NCBI GenBank assembly: GCA_965247175.1
Contig: OZ252006.1
Span: 1,364,001 to 1,428,000, forward strand
Length of the DNA: 64,000 bases
Source of the DNA: JANQMX01 sp965247175
GTDB lineage: Bacteria > Pseudomonadota > Alphaproteobacteria > Kiloniellales > DSM-21159
Direction of reading: 5' to 3'
A model generated the notes under the pieces. It worked only from the letters and a program-made list of their open reading frames with translations, was not told the origin of the DNA and did not search any database. Positions within the stretch are counted from its first letter, which is position 1; every line of letters begins with the position of its first letter. Positions 27,538-36,652 of this stretch are shown piece after piece. Both the position numbers and the translations under genes were made by a program.

Positions 27538-28770
27538 ATGACCGCTCCCGACCGCACAGGTCCGCTGAAAGGCCTCCGGGTCTTCGACCTCACCCGCATC
27601 CTTGCCGGCCCGACCTGCACCCAACTCCTCGGCGACCTCGGCGCCGAGATCATCAAGATCGAGCGCCCCGGCCACGGCGACGACACGCGCAAATGGGGCC
27701 CGCCCTTCCTCAAGGACGAGAACGGCGAGGACAGCGACACCGCCGCCTACTACCTCTCGGCCAACCGCAACAAGCGTTCCCTGACCCTCGACATCGCCAC
27801 GGCGGAAGGCCAGGCCCTGGCCAAGCGGCTGATCGCCCACTGCGACGTGTTGGTCGAGAACTTCAAGGTCGGCGGCCTGGCCAAATTCGGCCTCGACTAC
27901 GCCTCAGTCGCCGAGATCAAGCCGAACATCGTCTATTGCTCGATTACCGGCTTCGGGCAAACCGGCCCCTACGCCCCGCGCGCAGGCTATGACTACCTGG
28001 CCCAGGGCATGGGCGGCATCATGTCCCTGACCGGCGAGCCAGAGGGCGAACCCATGAAGGTCGGCGTCGGTATCGCCGACGTGGTCTGCGGCCTCTTTGC
28101 CGCCAACGCCATCCAAGCGGCACTGCGCCACCGCGACCTGACCGGCGAAGGCCAGCACCTCGATCTCGCCCTGCTCGACACGCAGATCGCCTGGCTGGTC
28201 AACGAAGGCATGAACTACCTTGTGAGCGGCCAGGTGCCGCGGCGCCAAGGCAACGAGCACCCCAACATCGTGCCCTACAAGGTCCTGCCCTGCTCCGACG
28301 GCTACTTCATTCTGGCGGTCGGCAACGACGCCCAGTTCCAACGTTTTTGCGAATTCGCCGGCGCGCCGGAACTGGCCGAGGACGAGCGTTTCAAGACCAA
28401 CGCCAACCGCGTGCGCAATCGCGAGGCGCTCTACAGCCTGCTGCCAGAGGTCACCGCCCGGAAGCCGCTCGACACCTGGCTCGAGGGCTTGGCCGAGATC
28501 GGCGTGCCCTCCGGCCCGGTCAACGATCTCGCGCGCGTCTTCGAGGACCCGCACGTCTTGCATCGCGGCATGCGCATCACGATGCCCTATCCCGGCAGCG
28601 AGACGGGCGAGCTCGACATGATGGGCAATCCCATCAAGTTCTCCCGCACGCCGGTCGACTACAAGCTGCCCCCGCCCAAGGCCGGCGAGCACACCGACGA
28701 AGTCCTGACCGAAATGCTCGACCTCAGCGAGGAGGAGATCGCCGCCCTGCGTAAAGCGGGCACGATCTGA
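27538..28770 (+). CDS. class III CoA-transferase (CaiB/BaiF family)
   Basis: 410 residues. It starts with GLRVFDLTRILAGPTCTQLLGDLGAEIIKIE, the family hallmark, then YLSANRNKRSLTLDI, and has the catalytic Asp region VGVGIADVVCGLFA. These enzymes move CoA between carboxylic acids. The substrate (such as succinyl or formyl donors) is not predictable here. It starts 36 bases after the amidotransferase and ends 2 bases from the convergent mtgA stop. Confidence 0.93.
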   Translation: MTAPDRTGPLKGLRVFDLTRILAGPTCTQLLGDLGAEIIKIERPGHGDDTRKWGPPFLKDENGEDSDTAAYYLSANRNKRSLTLDIATAEGQALAKRLIAHCDVLVENFKVGGLAKFGLDYASVAEIKPNIVYCSITGFGQTGPYAPRAGYDYLAQGMGGIMSLTGEPEGEPMKVGVGIADVVCGLFAANAIQAALRHRDLTGEGQHLDLALLDTQIAWLVNEGMNYLVSGQVPRRQGNEHPNIVPYKVLPCSDGYFILAVGNDAQFQRFCEFAGAPELAEDERFKTNANRVRNREALYSLLPEVTARKPLDTWLEGLAEIGVPSGPVNDLARVFEDPHVLHRGMRITMPYPGSETGELDMMGNPIKFSRTPVDYKLPPPKAGEHTDEVLTEMLDLSEEEIAALRKAGTI

Positions 28771-28772
28771 CG

Positions 28773-29471
28773 CTACGTCGCGGGCCCCGGCAGACAGTCA
28801 AGCAGCGGCCCCAGCTGACCGATGCGCTGCCGGTAGACAGCGGCCCGCTGGAGCATCGCGCGGCTGGGTTCAGACAGGCTGCGCTGCAGGGGATTGGGCA
28901 GTGTGGTCGCCATCAAGGCGGCCTCTTGCTGGGTCAGACGCGCCGCCGGCTTGTCGAAGTAGCGCTGGGCGGCCGCCTCGGCGCCGTAGATCCCAGGGCC
29001 CCACTCGACGACGTTGAGGTAGATCTCCAGCAGCCGGTCCTTGGGCAAGATCGTCTCGAGCTTGAAGGTAAGAACCAGCTCCAAAACCTTGCGGGTGTAG
29101 CTTCTTTCCGGCCAGAGAAAGAGGTTCTTGGCGAGCTGCATAGAGATCGTGCTGGCGCCCCGGGTGCGCTCGCCGGCCAAGAGGCCTTCGATGGCTTCCT
29201 CCATCGCCACCCAGTCGACGCCTCTGTGGCGGCAGAAGAAGTTATCCTCAGCCGCGACGACGGCGCGCGGCAGATGCGGCGAGATCTCTTCCAGAGGCCG
29301 CCAAGCCCTGTCCAGGCCGTAGCCTTCCGCCAGGCGCCAGACCATCAGGCTGGAAACCGGCGGCGGAACAACGCGATAGGCAGCAATCACAGCAGGTGGC
29401 AGCAGCAGCGCCACGACGAGCAGCAACAGCAAGAGGCGGAAAATGGGGCGCAGAAGGCGGCGCATCAGCAT
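28773..29471 (-). CDS. mtgA: monofunctional biosynthetic peptidoglycan transglycosylase
   Basis: 232 residues: an N-terminal membrane anchor (LLLLLLVVALLLPPAVI), then a GT51 domain. The catalytic Glu is in AAEDNFFCRHRGVDW, followed by GASTISMQLAKNLFL and EIYLNVVEWGPGIYGAEAAA. It polymerises lipid II into glycan strands at the outer face of the inner membrane, without a transpeptidase domain. Its start is divergent from pyrB with about 70 bases between. Confidence 0.95.
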   Translation of the reverse strand: MLMRRLLRPIFRLLLLLLVVALLLPPAVIAAYRVVPPPVSSLMVWRLAEGYGLDRAWRPLEEISPHLPRAVVAAEDNFFCRHRGVDWVAMEEAIEGLLAGERTRGASTISMQLAKNLFLWPERSYTRKVLELVLTFKLETILPKDRLLEIYLNVVEWGPGIYGAEAAAQRYFDKPAARLTQQEAALMATTLPNPLQRSLSEPSRAMLQRAAVYRQRIGQLGPLLDCLPGPAT

Positions 29472-29542
29472 CTTTCATATGCGCGCCGCGGGCACCGCGG
29501 CGGCTTGCGACTCGCCAGCCTGGGTGCCATAACCGCGACGCT

Positions 29543-30520
29543 ATGAGCGCTGAGACTCTGCCGGCCAACGCGCCTGCCTTCGGCTACCGTCATCTCCTGG
29601 GCATCCAGGGTTTTTCGGCGGAAGAGATCTCATTTCTCCTCGATATTTCAAATCGCTATGCTTCGGCTCTGCCGCAAGACTTGAAGCGAGAGTCGATCCT
29701 CTCCGGCTTCACGGTCATCAACCTCTTCTTCGAGACGTCGACCCGGACGCTGACCTCCTTCGAGCTGGCGGCCAAGCGCCTAGGTGCCGACGTTATCAAC
29801 ATGCAGATCGCCTGGTCGTCCATCAAAAAGGGTGAGACATTGATCGACACGGCGATGACCTTGAACGCCATGCACCCCGACGTGCTGGTGGTCCGGCATC
29901 CCGACTCGGGCGCCGTCAAGCTCTTGAGCGAGAAGGTTAACTGCTGCGTCATGAACGGTGGCGACGGCAGCCACGAGCACCCGACCCAGGCTCTCCTCGA
30001 TGCCCTGACCATCATCCGCCGCAAGGGCCGCTTGGCGGGCCTCAAGGTCGCCATCTCCGGCGACATCAAGCACAGCCGGGTCGCCCGCTCCAACATCTAC
30101 CTGCTGACCACCATGGGCGCCCAGGTTCGGGTGATCGCGCCGCCAACCCTGCTGCCCGCGGCCGTCGAGCGGCTGGGTGTCGAGGCCTACACCGACATGC
30201 GCGCCGGCCTGAAGGACGTGGACATCGTCATGATGCTGCGGCTCCAGACCGAGCGGATGCAGGGCAGCTTCGTGCCCTCCATCCGTGAGTACTTCCACTT
30301 CTTCGGTCTGGACCGGGAGAAGCTCAGCATGGCCAAGCCGGACGCCTTAGTGATGCACCCCGGGCCCATGAACCGCGGCGTCGAGATCGACAGCGAACTG
30401 GCGGATGACATCGACCGCTCGGCCATCCGGGAGCAGGTCGAGATGGGAGTCGCCGTGCGCATGGCCTGCCTTGACGTGCTGACAGCGCCGGAGCGCAGTC
30501 GGCGCGCCCAGGCCCGCTGA
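29543..30520 (+). CDS. pyrB: aspartate carbamoyltransferase catalytic subunit
   Basis: 325 residues. The carbamoyl-phosphate site FFETSTRT (63-69), the HPTQALLD motif and the terminal HPGPMNRGVEID block are clear. It condenses carbamoyl phosphate and aspartate, the committed step of pyrimidine synthesis. The frame is open 49 codons upstream into the mtgA leader, but ATG 29543 gives the usual N terminus. It is 14 bases upstream of the pyrC-like gene, which probably forms a complex with it. Confidence 0.96.
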   Translation: MSAETLPANAPAFGYRHLLGIQGFSAEEISFLLDISNRYASALPQDLKRESILSGFTVINLFFETSTRTLTSFELAAKRLGADVINMQIAWSSIKKGETLIDTAMTLNAMHPDVLVVRHPDSGAVKLLSEKVNCCVMNGGDGSHEHPTQALLDALTIIRRKGRLAGLKVAISGDIKHSRVARSNIYLLTTMGAQVRVIAPPTLLPAAVERLGVEAYTDMRAGLKDVDIVMMLRLQTERMQGSFVPSIREYFHFFGLDREKLSMAKPDALVMHPGPMNRGVEIDSELADDIDRSAIREQVEMGVAVRMACLDVLTAPERSRRAQAR

Positions 30521-30534
30521 CCGGGGCGCCGGCC

Positions 30535-31884
30535 GTGTTTCACCGCGACCCGCCCCGCACCGCCTTCCTCAACGCCCGCCTGATCGATCCGGCGAGCGGC
30601 CTCGACCAGCCAGGCGAACTACTGGCCGAGTCCGGCCAGATCGTCGACTTCGGACCGCGGCTGTTCGACAACGGCCCACCGGAGGGCTGCATCGTGGTCG
30701 ACTGCGGCGGCCGCTATCTCGCGCCGGGCCTGGTCGATATGCGGGTCGAGCTTGGCGAGCCGGGCAACGAGCACATGGAGACCTTCGGCAGCGGCGGCCA
30801 GGCAGCCGTCGCCGGCGGGGTCACCTCCATGGTCACACTGCCCAACACCGAGCCGGTGGTGGACGATGTGGCCGGTGTGGAGTTCGTCGCCCGCCGCGCC
30901 CGCGAAGAGAAGCTGGCCAAGATCTATACCTATGCCGCGGTGACGGTCGGGCTTGGCGGCAAGGAGATGACCGAGATCGGCCTGCTCCGGGAGTACGGCG
31001 CGGTCGGTTTCACCGACGGGCACCAGGCCGTGGCCAGCGCTCAGGTCATGCACCGGGCCCTGAGCTATTCGCGCACCTTCGGCGCAGTGATCCTGCAGCA
31101 CCCGGCCGAGCCGAGCCTGTCCGGCGGCTTGATGAACTCGGGCGAGCTCTCCACGCGGCTAGGGCTGGCGGGCATCTCGCCGCTAGCCGAGGTCATGATG
31201 GTGGAGCGGGACCTCCGGATCGTGGAGATGACCGGCGGCCGCTATCACGTCTCCCACGTGTCCGCGGGCGAGACGGTGGAGGTCATCCGCCGTGCCAAGG
31301 CGCGCGGCCTGAACGTGACCTGCGATACGGCACCGCACTACTTCACCCTCAACGAGCTCGCCGTGGGCGACTATCGCACCTTCGCCAAGGTGTCGCCGCC
31401 CTTGCGCAGCGAAGACGACCGTCTGGCCGTGGTTCAGGGGCTGGTCGACGGCACCATTGACGCCATCGCCAGCGACCACAGCCCGCATGACCAGGACTCC
31501 AAACGGCTGCCCTTCGCGCTGGCCGCCTTCGGCGTCGTCGGGCTTGAGACCATGCTGCCTTTGTCTCTCGCCCTGGTCCACGACGGCGCGCTCGACGTGC
31601 AGGGCCTGCTGGCCAAGGTGACCTGCAATCCGGCGCAGATCCTCGATCTGCCTGCCGGGCGCATTGCCAAGGGCTGGCCCGCCGACCTCGTGCTCTTCGA
31701 CCGGGATAAGCCCTGGCGCATCGACGCCGACGCCCTGCACAGCAAGTCGAAGAACTCGGCCTTCGACGGCCACATGGTTCAGGGGCGCGTGCTGAGAACC
31801 TTCGTCGACGGGCGCACGGCCTTCACCATCGATGAGGGCGCCCTGCCCGGCGCCGAGCTCGAAGCGGAAACCATCGGCGCGTAA
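30535..31884 (+). CDS. dihydroorotase homolog lacking the metal-binding HxH (PyrC'/PyrX type)
   Basis: 449 residues, class I dihydroorotase fold. The usual zinc motif DxHxH after PGLVD is replaced: D68-M-R70-V-E72, so both histidines are missing. Later elements survive, such as YHVSHVSAGETV and the IASDHSPHD aspartate. Such PyrC' proteins, known from pseudomonads, are inactive and stabilise aspartate transcarbamoylase. This one follows pyrB by 14 bases, consistent with a structural role; an active pyrC should be elsewhere in the genome. The start is GTG at 30535. The next gene begins 2 bases after the stop. Confidence 0.85.
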   Translation: MFHRDPPRTAFLNARLIDPASGLDQPGELLAESGQIVDFGPRLFDNGPPEGCIVVDCGGRYLAPGLVDMRVELGEPGNEHMETFGSGGQAAVAGGVTSMVTLPNTEPVVDDVAGVEFVARRAREEKLAKIYTYAAVTVGLGGKEMTEIGLLREYGAVGFTDGHQAVASAQVMHRALSYSRTFGAVILQHPAEPSLSGGLMNSGELSTRLGLAGISPLAEVMMVERDLRIVEMTGGRYHVSHVSAGETVEVIRRAKARGLNVTCDTAPHYFTLNELAVGDYRTFAKVSPPLRSEDDRLAVVQGLVDGTIDAIASDHSPHDQDSKRLPFALAAFGVVGLETMLPLSLALVHDGALDVQGLLAKVTCNPAQILDLPAGRIAKGWPADLVLFDRDKPWRIDADALHSKSKNSAFDGHMVQGRVLRTFVDGRTAFTIDEGALPGAELEAETIGA

Positions 31885-31886
31885 CG

Positions 31887-32516
31887 ATGCCCGATCCGAT
31901 TTCCTGGAGCCACGCCTGGCCCTATCTCTTGGCGGCACTTGCCGGTGGCTATCTGCTGGGCTCCATACCTTTCGGCCTGCTGCTCAGCCGCGCCGCCGGA
32001 CTCGGGGATATCCGCAAGATCGGCTCGGGCAACATCGGCGCGACCAACGTGCTGCGCACCGGGCGCAAGGATATTGCCCTGGCGACCGTAATACTCGATG
32101 GCGGCAAGGGCGCTCTCGCCGCCTGGATCGCCGGCTTTTGGGGGCCTGATGCCAGCCTCGTCGCCGCCTTCGGTGCGATCCTCGGCCATTGCTTTCCCAT
32201 CTGGCTCGGCTTCCGCGGCGGTAAGGGCATTGCGACGGCTCTCGGCATTATGCTCGTCGTCGCCTGGCCGGTCGCCGCAGCCGCTGCCGCCACTTGGCTC
32301 GCGGTGGCGGTATTGACCCGCTACTCTTCGCTCTCGGCCCTGATCGCCACGGCGCTTTCGCCGCTCTACGCCTGGTGGTTGATGGGCGACTTGCAGCTCG
32401 TCGAGTTCTGCGGCCTGCTCGCCCTACTGCTCTGGGTGCGCCATCATCAGAACATTCGTAACCTCTTGACGGGTAAGGAAAGCAAGATCGGCGGCAGCAA
32501 GAAGGCAGCCGGATGA
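31887..32516 (+). CDS. plsY: acyl-phosphate:glycerol-3-phosphate acyltransferase PlsY
   Basis: 209 residues with about five membrane segments. The three PlsY motifs are present: GSIPFGLLL, GSGNIGATNVLR and GFRGGKGIATALG. It makes lysophosphatidic acid from acyl-phosphate and glycerol-3-phosphate in the inner membrane, the first step of phospholipid synthesis. The ATG lies 2 bases after the pyrC' stop; pyrB-pyrC'-plsY is a common alphaproteobacterial order. dprA, which often follows, is absent here. Confidence 0.96.
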   Translation: MPDPISWSHAWPYLLAALAGGYLLGSIPFGLLLSRAAGLGDIRKIGSGNIGATNVLRTGRKDIALATVILDGGKGALAAWIAGFWGPDASLVAAFGAILGHCFPIWLGFRGGKGIATALGIMLVVAWPVAAAAAATWLAVAVLTRYSSLSALIATALSPLYAWWLMGDLQLVEFCGLLALLLWVRHHQNIRNLLTGKESKIGGSKKAAG

Positions 32517-32625
32517 TCCACAGCTTTTCGGGAACTGCCACGCCATTGTCACCTGACGTCGAGCCCACTCTCGCACATACTCGGCCACTCGACTCCGCAT
32601 TCGTCCGCATTCGATCGTCGCGCCC

Positions 32626-33141
32626 ATGGCCATGAACGACGCTGACCGGGACCGCTTCCGCAAGCTCTTGACGCTTGCGGCGGAGAGCCCTTTCGCCGGA
32701 GAACGGGAAGCCGCCCTCATCGCGGCGGAGCGCTTGGCCGAAAGGAACGGCCTGAGCCTCGACGAAGCGGCACGCGGCTTTACTGGTAGCGAGCAGCAAG
32801 AGGCCAAGAGCCAGCAGCGGCGGCCGCGCGACGAGCAGCGCTCGGCCTGGATGCACAACGTCTACTCGCACTATGCTTACGATGCGGCGGCCTCCCGCGC
32901 CCGCCAGCAGCACCGCAAGAACGTCGAGGCGGAGCAACGCGCCGAAGAACAGCGCCAGCGCGACCAGCGCAACTGGAGCCGGCAGTTCCGCGCCCGCAGC
33001 CGCCAGCGTATGCCGCCGCTCGAGCATGCCCGCATCCTGATGCAGGAAACCCGCTTTCCCCTGCGCGAGATCTCCGTCATCACCGGGGTCAGCATGCACG
33101 ACTTGGTGGGCTTGAAGCTGAAGCTGCGCGCCGCGTCCTAA
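32626..33141 (+). CDS. DUF2786-like conserved hypothetical protein
   Basis: 171 residues, MAMNDADRDRFRKLLTLAAE at the start, resembling the DUF2786 N-terminal helix pair (KLLTLA...REAALIAAERLAERNGLSLDEA). The middle is very rich in Gln/Arg/Glu and likely coiled coil (about 55-120). The C terminus, ILMQETRFPLREISVITGVS, looks like a helix-turn-helix. It may bind nucleic acid. No function is known to me. It stands alone after plsY and is convergent to prpE. Confidence 0.7.
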   Translation: MAMNDADRDRFRKLLTLAAESPFAGEREAALIAAERLAERNGLSLDEAARGFTGSEQQEAKSQQRRPRDEQRSAWMHNVYSHYAYDAAASRARQQHRKNVEAEQRAEEQRQRDQRNWSRQFRARSRQRMPPLEHARILMQETRFPLREISVITGVSMHDLVGLKLKLRAAS

Positions 33142-33153
33142 GCGGGAGGGGTC

Positions 33154-33173
33154 GGGCGCCTCACGCGGCGCCC
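33154..33173. terminator. convergent hairpin between the DUF2786-like gene and prpE
   Basis: A perfect 7-bp stem GGGCGCC/GGCGCCC with loop TCACGC spans the prpE stop codon, 13 bases after the plus-strand gene. It is followed by TTGCTCT. Probably a weak bidirectional terminator. Confidence 0.5.
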
Positions 33174-35068
33174 TTGCTCTCGGCCGCGTAGCCGACACCC
33201 TGCAGCGCTTCGGTGATCTCACCCAGGATGGCCGGGTCGTCGATGGTGGCCGGCAGCTTGTAGTCCTCGCTGTCGGCGATCTTGCGCATGGTGGCGCGCA
33301 GGATCTTGCCGGAGCGGGTCTTGGGCAGCCGCTTCACCACCGTCACCGTCTTGAAGGCGGCCACTGGACCGATGCGCTCCCGCACCATCTTGACCACCTC
33401 CTTGGCGATCTCCTCCTCGGGCCGGTCCACCCCGGCATTCAGCACCAGGAAGCCGAGCGGGAGCTGTCCCTTCAGCGTATCGGCAGCGCCGATCACAGCA
33501 CACTCGGCGACATCAGGATGGGCGGCCAAGACCTCTTCCATGGCCCCGGTCGACAGGCGGTGGCCAGCGACATTGATGATGTCGTCGGTGCGGGCCATGA
33601 CGAAGACATAGCCCTCCTCGTCGATCATGCCGGCGTCACCGGTCTGGTAGTAGCCGGGGAACTCGCTGAGATAGGCGTTGAAGAAGCGCTCCTTGGCGTT
33701 CCACAGGGTCTGCATGGTGCCCGGAGGCATGGGCAGCTTGCCGACGATGGCGCCGATCTCCCCCGCCGCCATGGGATGTCCGTCGGCGCCCAGCACATCC
33801 AGAGCCCAGCCCGGGACCGGCCGCGTGGGCGAGCCCGGCTTGACCGGCAAGGGCTCGATGCCGAGGCAGTTGGCGGCGATCGACCAGCCCGTTTCGGTCT
33901 GCCACCAGTGATCGATCACCGGGACGCCGAGCTTTTCTTCGGCCCACGTCAAGGTGTCGGGGTCGCAGCGTTCGCCGGCCAGGAACAGCGCCCGGTACTG
34001 GCTGAGATCGTAGTCGCCGATCAGACTGCCGGTCGGGTCCTGCTGGCGAATCGCGCGGAAGGCTGTCGGTGCCGTGAACATGGTCGAAACCTTGTGCTGG
34101 CTGATCACCCGCCAGAAGGCGCCGGCATCCGGCGTGCCGACCGGCTTGCCCTCGTAGACGATGGTCGTGCAGCCGTGCAACAGCGGCGCATAGACGATGT
34201 AGGAGTGGCCGACGACCCAGCCGACGTCCGAGGCCGCCCAATAGACCTCTCCAGGGTCGACGTCGTAGATGTTCTTCATGGACCACTTCAGCGCCACGGC
34301 ATGGCCGCCGTTGTCGCGGACGATGCCCTTGGGCTGCCCGGTGGTGCCGGAGGTGTAGAGGATGTAGAGCGGGTCGGTCGCCAACACCGGCACGCAGTCG
34401 TGCGGGGCCGCATTGGCGAAGCTCTCCTGCCAGTCCTTGTCGCGCGGTCCCATGGCCGCTTCGGCCTGCGGGCGCTGCAGGACCACGCAGTGATCGGGCT
34501 TGTGTTGCGCCATCTCAATGGCGGCGTCGAGCAAGGGCTTGTAGGCCACCACCCGGTTGGGCTCGATACCGCAGGAGGCCGAGAGAATCATCTTGGGCGT
34601 GGCGTCGTCGATGCGGGTCGCCAGCTCGTTGGCCGCGAAGCCGCCGAAGACCACCGAATGGATGGCGCCGAGCCGGGCGCAGGCCAGCATGGCCATGACC
34701 GCTTCCGGCACCATGGGCATGTAGATGATCACCCGGTCCCCAGCGCCGACCCCCAGGGCCGCCATGCCGCCGGCAATGCGCGCCACCTCGTCCCGCAGCT
34801 CGCGGTAACTGTAAGTTCGGATGGTCTCGGTGACTGGCGAGTCGTAGATCAGCGCCGCCTGCTCGGCGCGGCCGCCTTCCACGTGGCGGTCGAGACAGTT
34901 GTAGCAGGTGTTGAGCCGGCCGCCGGAGAACCAGCGGTAATAGGGCTTGTCGCTGTCGTCCAGCACCTTGCTCCACGGCTCGACCCAGTCGATGGCCTGG
35001 GCGGCTTCGCCCCAGAAACCCTCAGGATCCTCAATGGAACGGCGGTGCATCTCGTCGAAGCGGCCCAT
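33161..35068 (-). CDS. prpE: propionyl-CoA synthetase (PrpE-type acyl-CoA synthetase)
   Basis: 635 residues of the ANL superfamily. It carries the ATP loop YTSGTTGQPKG, WWQTETGW, and the acetylatable catalytic lysine in RLPKTRSGKILR near the C terminus. N-terminal SIEDPEGFWGEAAQAIDW and overall length favour PrpE over acetyl-CoA synthetase. It activates propionate (or acetate) to the CoA thioester. It is downstream of the M24 gene and near leucine-catabolism genes on the same strand, consistent with a branched-chain/propionate catabolic area. Confidence 0.88.
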   Translation of the reverse strand: MGRFDEMHRRSIEDPEGFWGEAAQAIDWVEPWSKVLDDSDKPYYRWFSGGRLNTCYNCLDRHVEGGRAEQAALIYDSPVTETIRTYSYRELRDEVARIAGGMAALGVGAGDRVIIYMPMVPEAVMAMLACARLGAIHSVVFGGFAANELATRIDDATPKMILSASCGIEPNRVVAYKPLLDAAIEMAQHKPDHCVVLQRPQAEAAMGPRDKDWQESFANAAPHDCVPVLATDPLYILYTSGTTGQPKGIVRDNGGHAVALKWSMKNIYDVDPGEVYWAASDVGWVVGHSYIVYAPLLHGCTTIVYEGKPVGTPDAGAFWRVISQHKVSTMFTAPTAFRAIRQQDPTGSLIGDYDLSQYRALFLAGERCDPDTLTWAEEKLGVPVIDHWWQTETGWSIAANCLGIEPLPVKPGSPTRPVPGWALDVLGADGHPMAAGEIGAIVGKLPMPPGTMQTLWNAKERFFNAYLSEFPGYYQTGDAGMIDEEGYVFVMARTDDIINVAGHRLSTGAMEEVLAAHPDVAECAVIGAADTLKGQLPLGFLVLNAGVDRPEEEIAKEVVKMVRERIGPVAAFKTVTVVKRLPKTRSGKILRATMRKIADSEDYKLPATIDDPAILGEITEALQGVGYAAESKGAA

Positions 35069-35245
35069 TCAACTCTCCTCCCCGTCACGTCGGCCCGCGG
35101 CGGCGGGCACGGCTGTTTTCTGCGCTTTAGGAGCCCGCGGCAGATGCCGCAGCGCAGCGCAGTCTCTTCACCGGCTATTGGACTGTAAATTCGGCCATTG
35201 GTGCAAGGCTGCGCCTTGATCTGGCGCAGGACCTTGGCTCGACCG

Positions 35246-36550
35246 CTAAAGCTCGCGGCCCAGCAGAGCCTCTTCGAAGGGGAAGAGCGTCAGCAGCTCG
35301 TAGCCACTTTCGGTGACAAGCAGCTGCTGCTCCAGCTTCACGCCCTCCAGGCCGCCCTTGGCGCCCACGTAGGCTTCGCAGCAGAGCACCATGCCGGGCT
35401 CGACAATGCCGTCCTCGGCCTCGTCGTCGAAGAAGCCCCGCCCCAGGATGGTCGGCCACTGGCCGTAGAGACCGACGCCGTGCCAAACCATGGCCATGGC
35501 TTGGGCCTGGAACTCCTCCGGCAGGAGATAGGCCGCCTCCGACATCTCGCGGAAGCTCGCGCCGGGACGCACCAGCTCCAGGTTATGGTGCAACTTGTCG
35601 AAGGCGAGGCCGTAGAGTCGACGCTGGGCGTCGCTCGGACGCCCGGGCGGGCAGAAGTAGGTGCGGCTGATATCCGCGTCGTAGCCGAAGGGACCGACCA
35701 TGTCGGTGTCGAAGGCGACCAGCTCGCCCGGCCGCACGATGCGATCGGTTGCCTCCTGGTACCAAGGGTTGGTGCGCCCGCCAGACGACAAGAGCCGCGT
35801 ATCCATGTACTCGCCGCCATAGGCCACGTTGGTCTGCTCCAGGATGGCCCAGAGGTCGATCTCGGTCATGCCCGGCTCCAGCGCCTCGCGCAGGCGGTGC
35901 ATGGCGGTTTCGGCGACGGCGACGGCAACCGAGATGCAGGCGACCTCTTCCGCTGACTTGATGGCCTGGGCGCGGCTCATCAGCTTCTGGCCGGCCAGCA
36001 GCTCAATACCCTCCGCCTCAAGCGCACGGGCGGAGAAGTGGTCGAGATGCCGATCGATGGCGAGCCGCGGCCTGTCACCGGCGATTTCTCTCACCAGTGA
36101 GGCCATCTCCTTAGCCCAGCGGTCGATGCGCGGGTCAGCCGGCTGGCCAACGCTCTCCACCCCGGCCCCGAACAGCGGGGTCGCCCGGCGCACTTCCGCA
36201 ATGGTCTCCAGGCTCTCCGCGAGATGCTGGGAGCCCGCATACTCGAAGGCGATGGCCTTGCCTTCGGCCGGAACGAGAGAGGCGCGAAAGGTTGAGTGCA
36301 GCGCCCAGGGCTGCATGTTGCGCACCCCGGTTGCGTAGCGCTGATTGACTGGGTCGCAGAGCAGGATTGCTGGAATGTCGCGGGCTTTCAGCTCCGCCTG
36401 CACCCGGCCAAGCCGATAGCGCCGAAGGGCCTGAGTGTCGATCTGCCCGGCCCCGTGGTCGGATACGCCGACGCCCGGAGACCGCCGCGCCAGGCCGGTC
36501 TTGGCATAGCTGTCCGCCCTGCCGACTGTCGTCCAACGATCTCCGTCCAT
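35246..36550 (-). CDS. M24-family metallohydrolase resembling DMSP lyase DddP
   Basis: 434 residues. Pita-bread fold metal ligands are all visible: two Asp in AFDTDMVGPFGYDADISRTYF, His in WHGVGLYGQW, Glu in CCEAYVG and Glu in GVKLEQQLLV. The overall pattern (RYATGVRNMQPW, GGEYMDTRLLSSGGRTNPWYQE) resembles DddP-type proteins more than Xaa-Pro peptidases. However, the Asp I recall after HGVGLC in DddP is Gly here, so DMSP cleavage is doubtful. The start ATG 36550 is weakly supported; the first 35 residues are not family-like. Confidence 0.75.
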   Translation of the reverse strand: MDGDRWTTVGRADSYAKTGLARRSPGVGVSDHGAGQIDTQALRRYRLGRVQAELKARDIPAILLCDPVNQRYATGVRNMQPWALHSTFRASLVPAEGKAIAFEYAGSQHLAESLETIAEVRRATPLFGAGVESVGQPADPRIDRWAKEMASLVREIAGDRPRLAIDRHLDHFSARALEAEGIELLAGQKLMSRAQAIKSAEEVACISVAVAVAETAMHRLREALEPGMTEIDLWAILEQTNVAYGGEYMDTRLLSSGGRTNPWYQEATDRIVRPGELVAFDTDMVGPFGYDADISRTYFCPPGRPSDAQRRLYGLAFDKLHHNLELVRPGASFREMSEAAYLLPEEFQAQAMAMVWHGVGLYGQWPTILGRGFFDDEAEDGIVEPGMVLCCEAYVGAKGGLEGVKLEQQLLVTESGYELLTLFPFEEALLGREL

Positions 36551-36652
36551 TGCGCGCGCTCCCGTTGCGATGTCGCGCTAACCTAGGCGATGTGGCCGAG
36601 CGCGCTCGCCCGCAGGCGACATGGCCTGCGGATGAAGCGGAAGACAGCCGGA

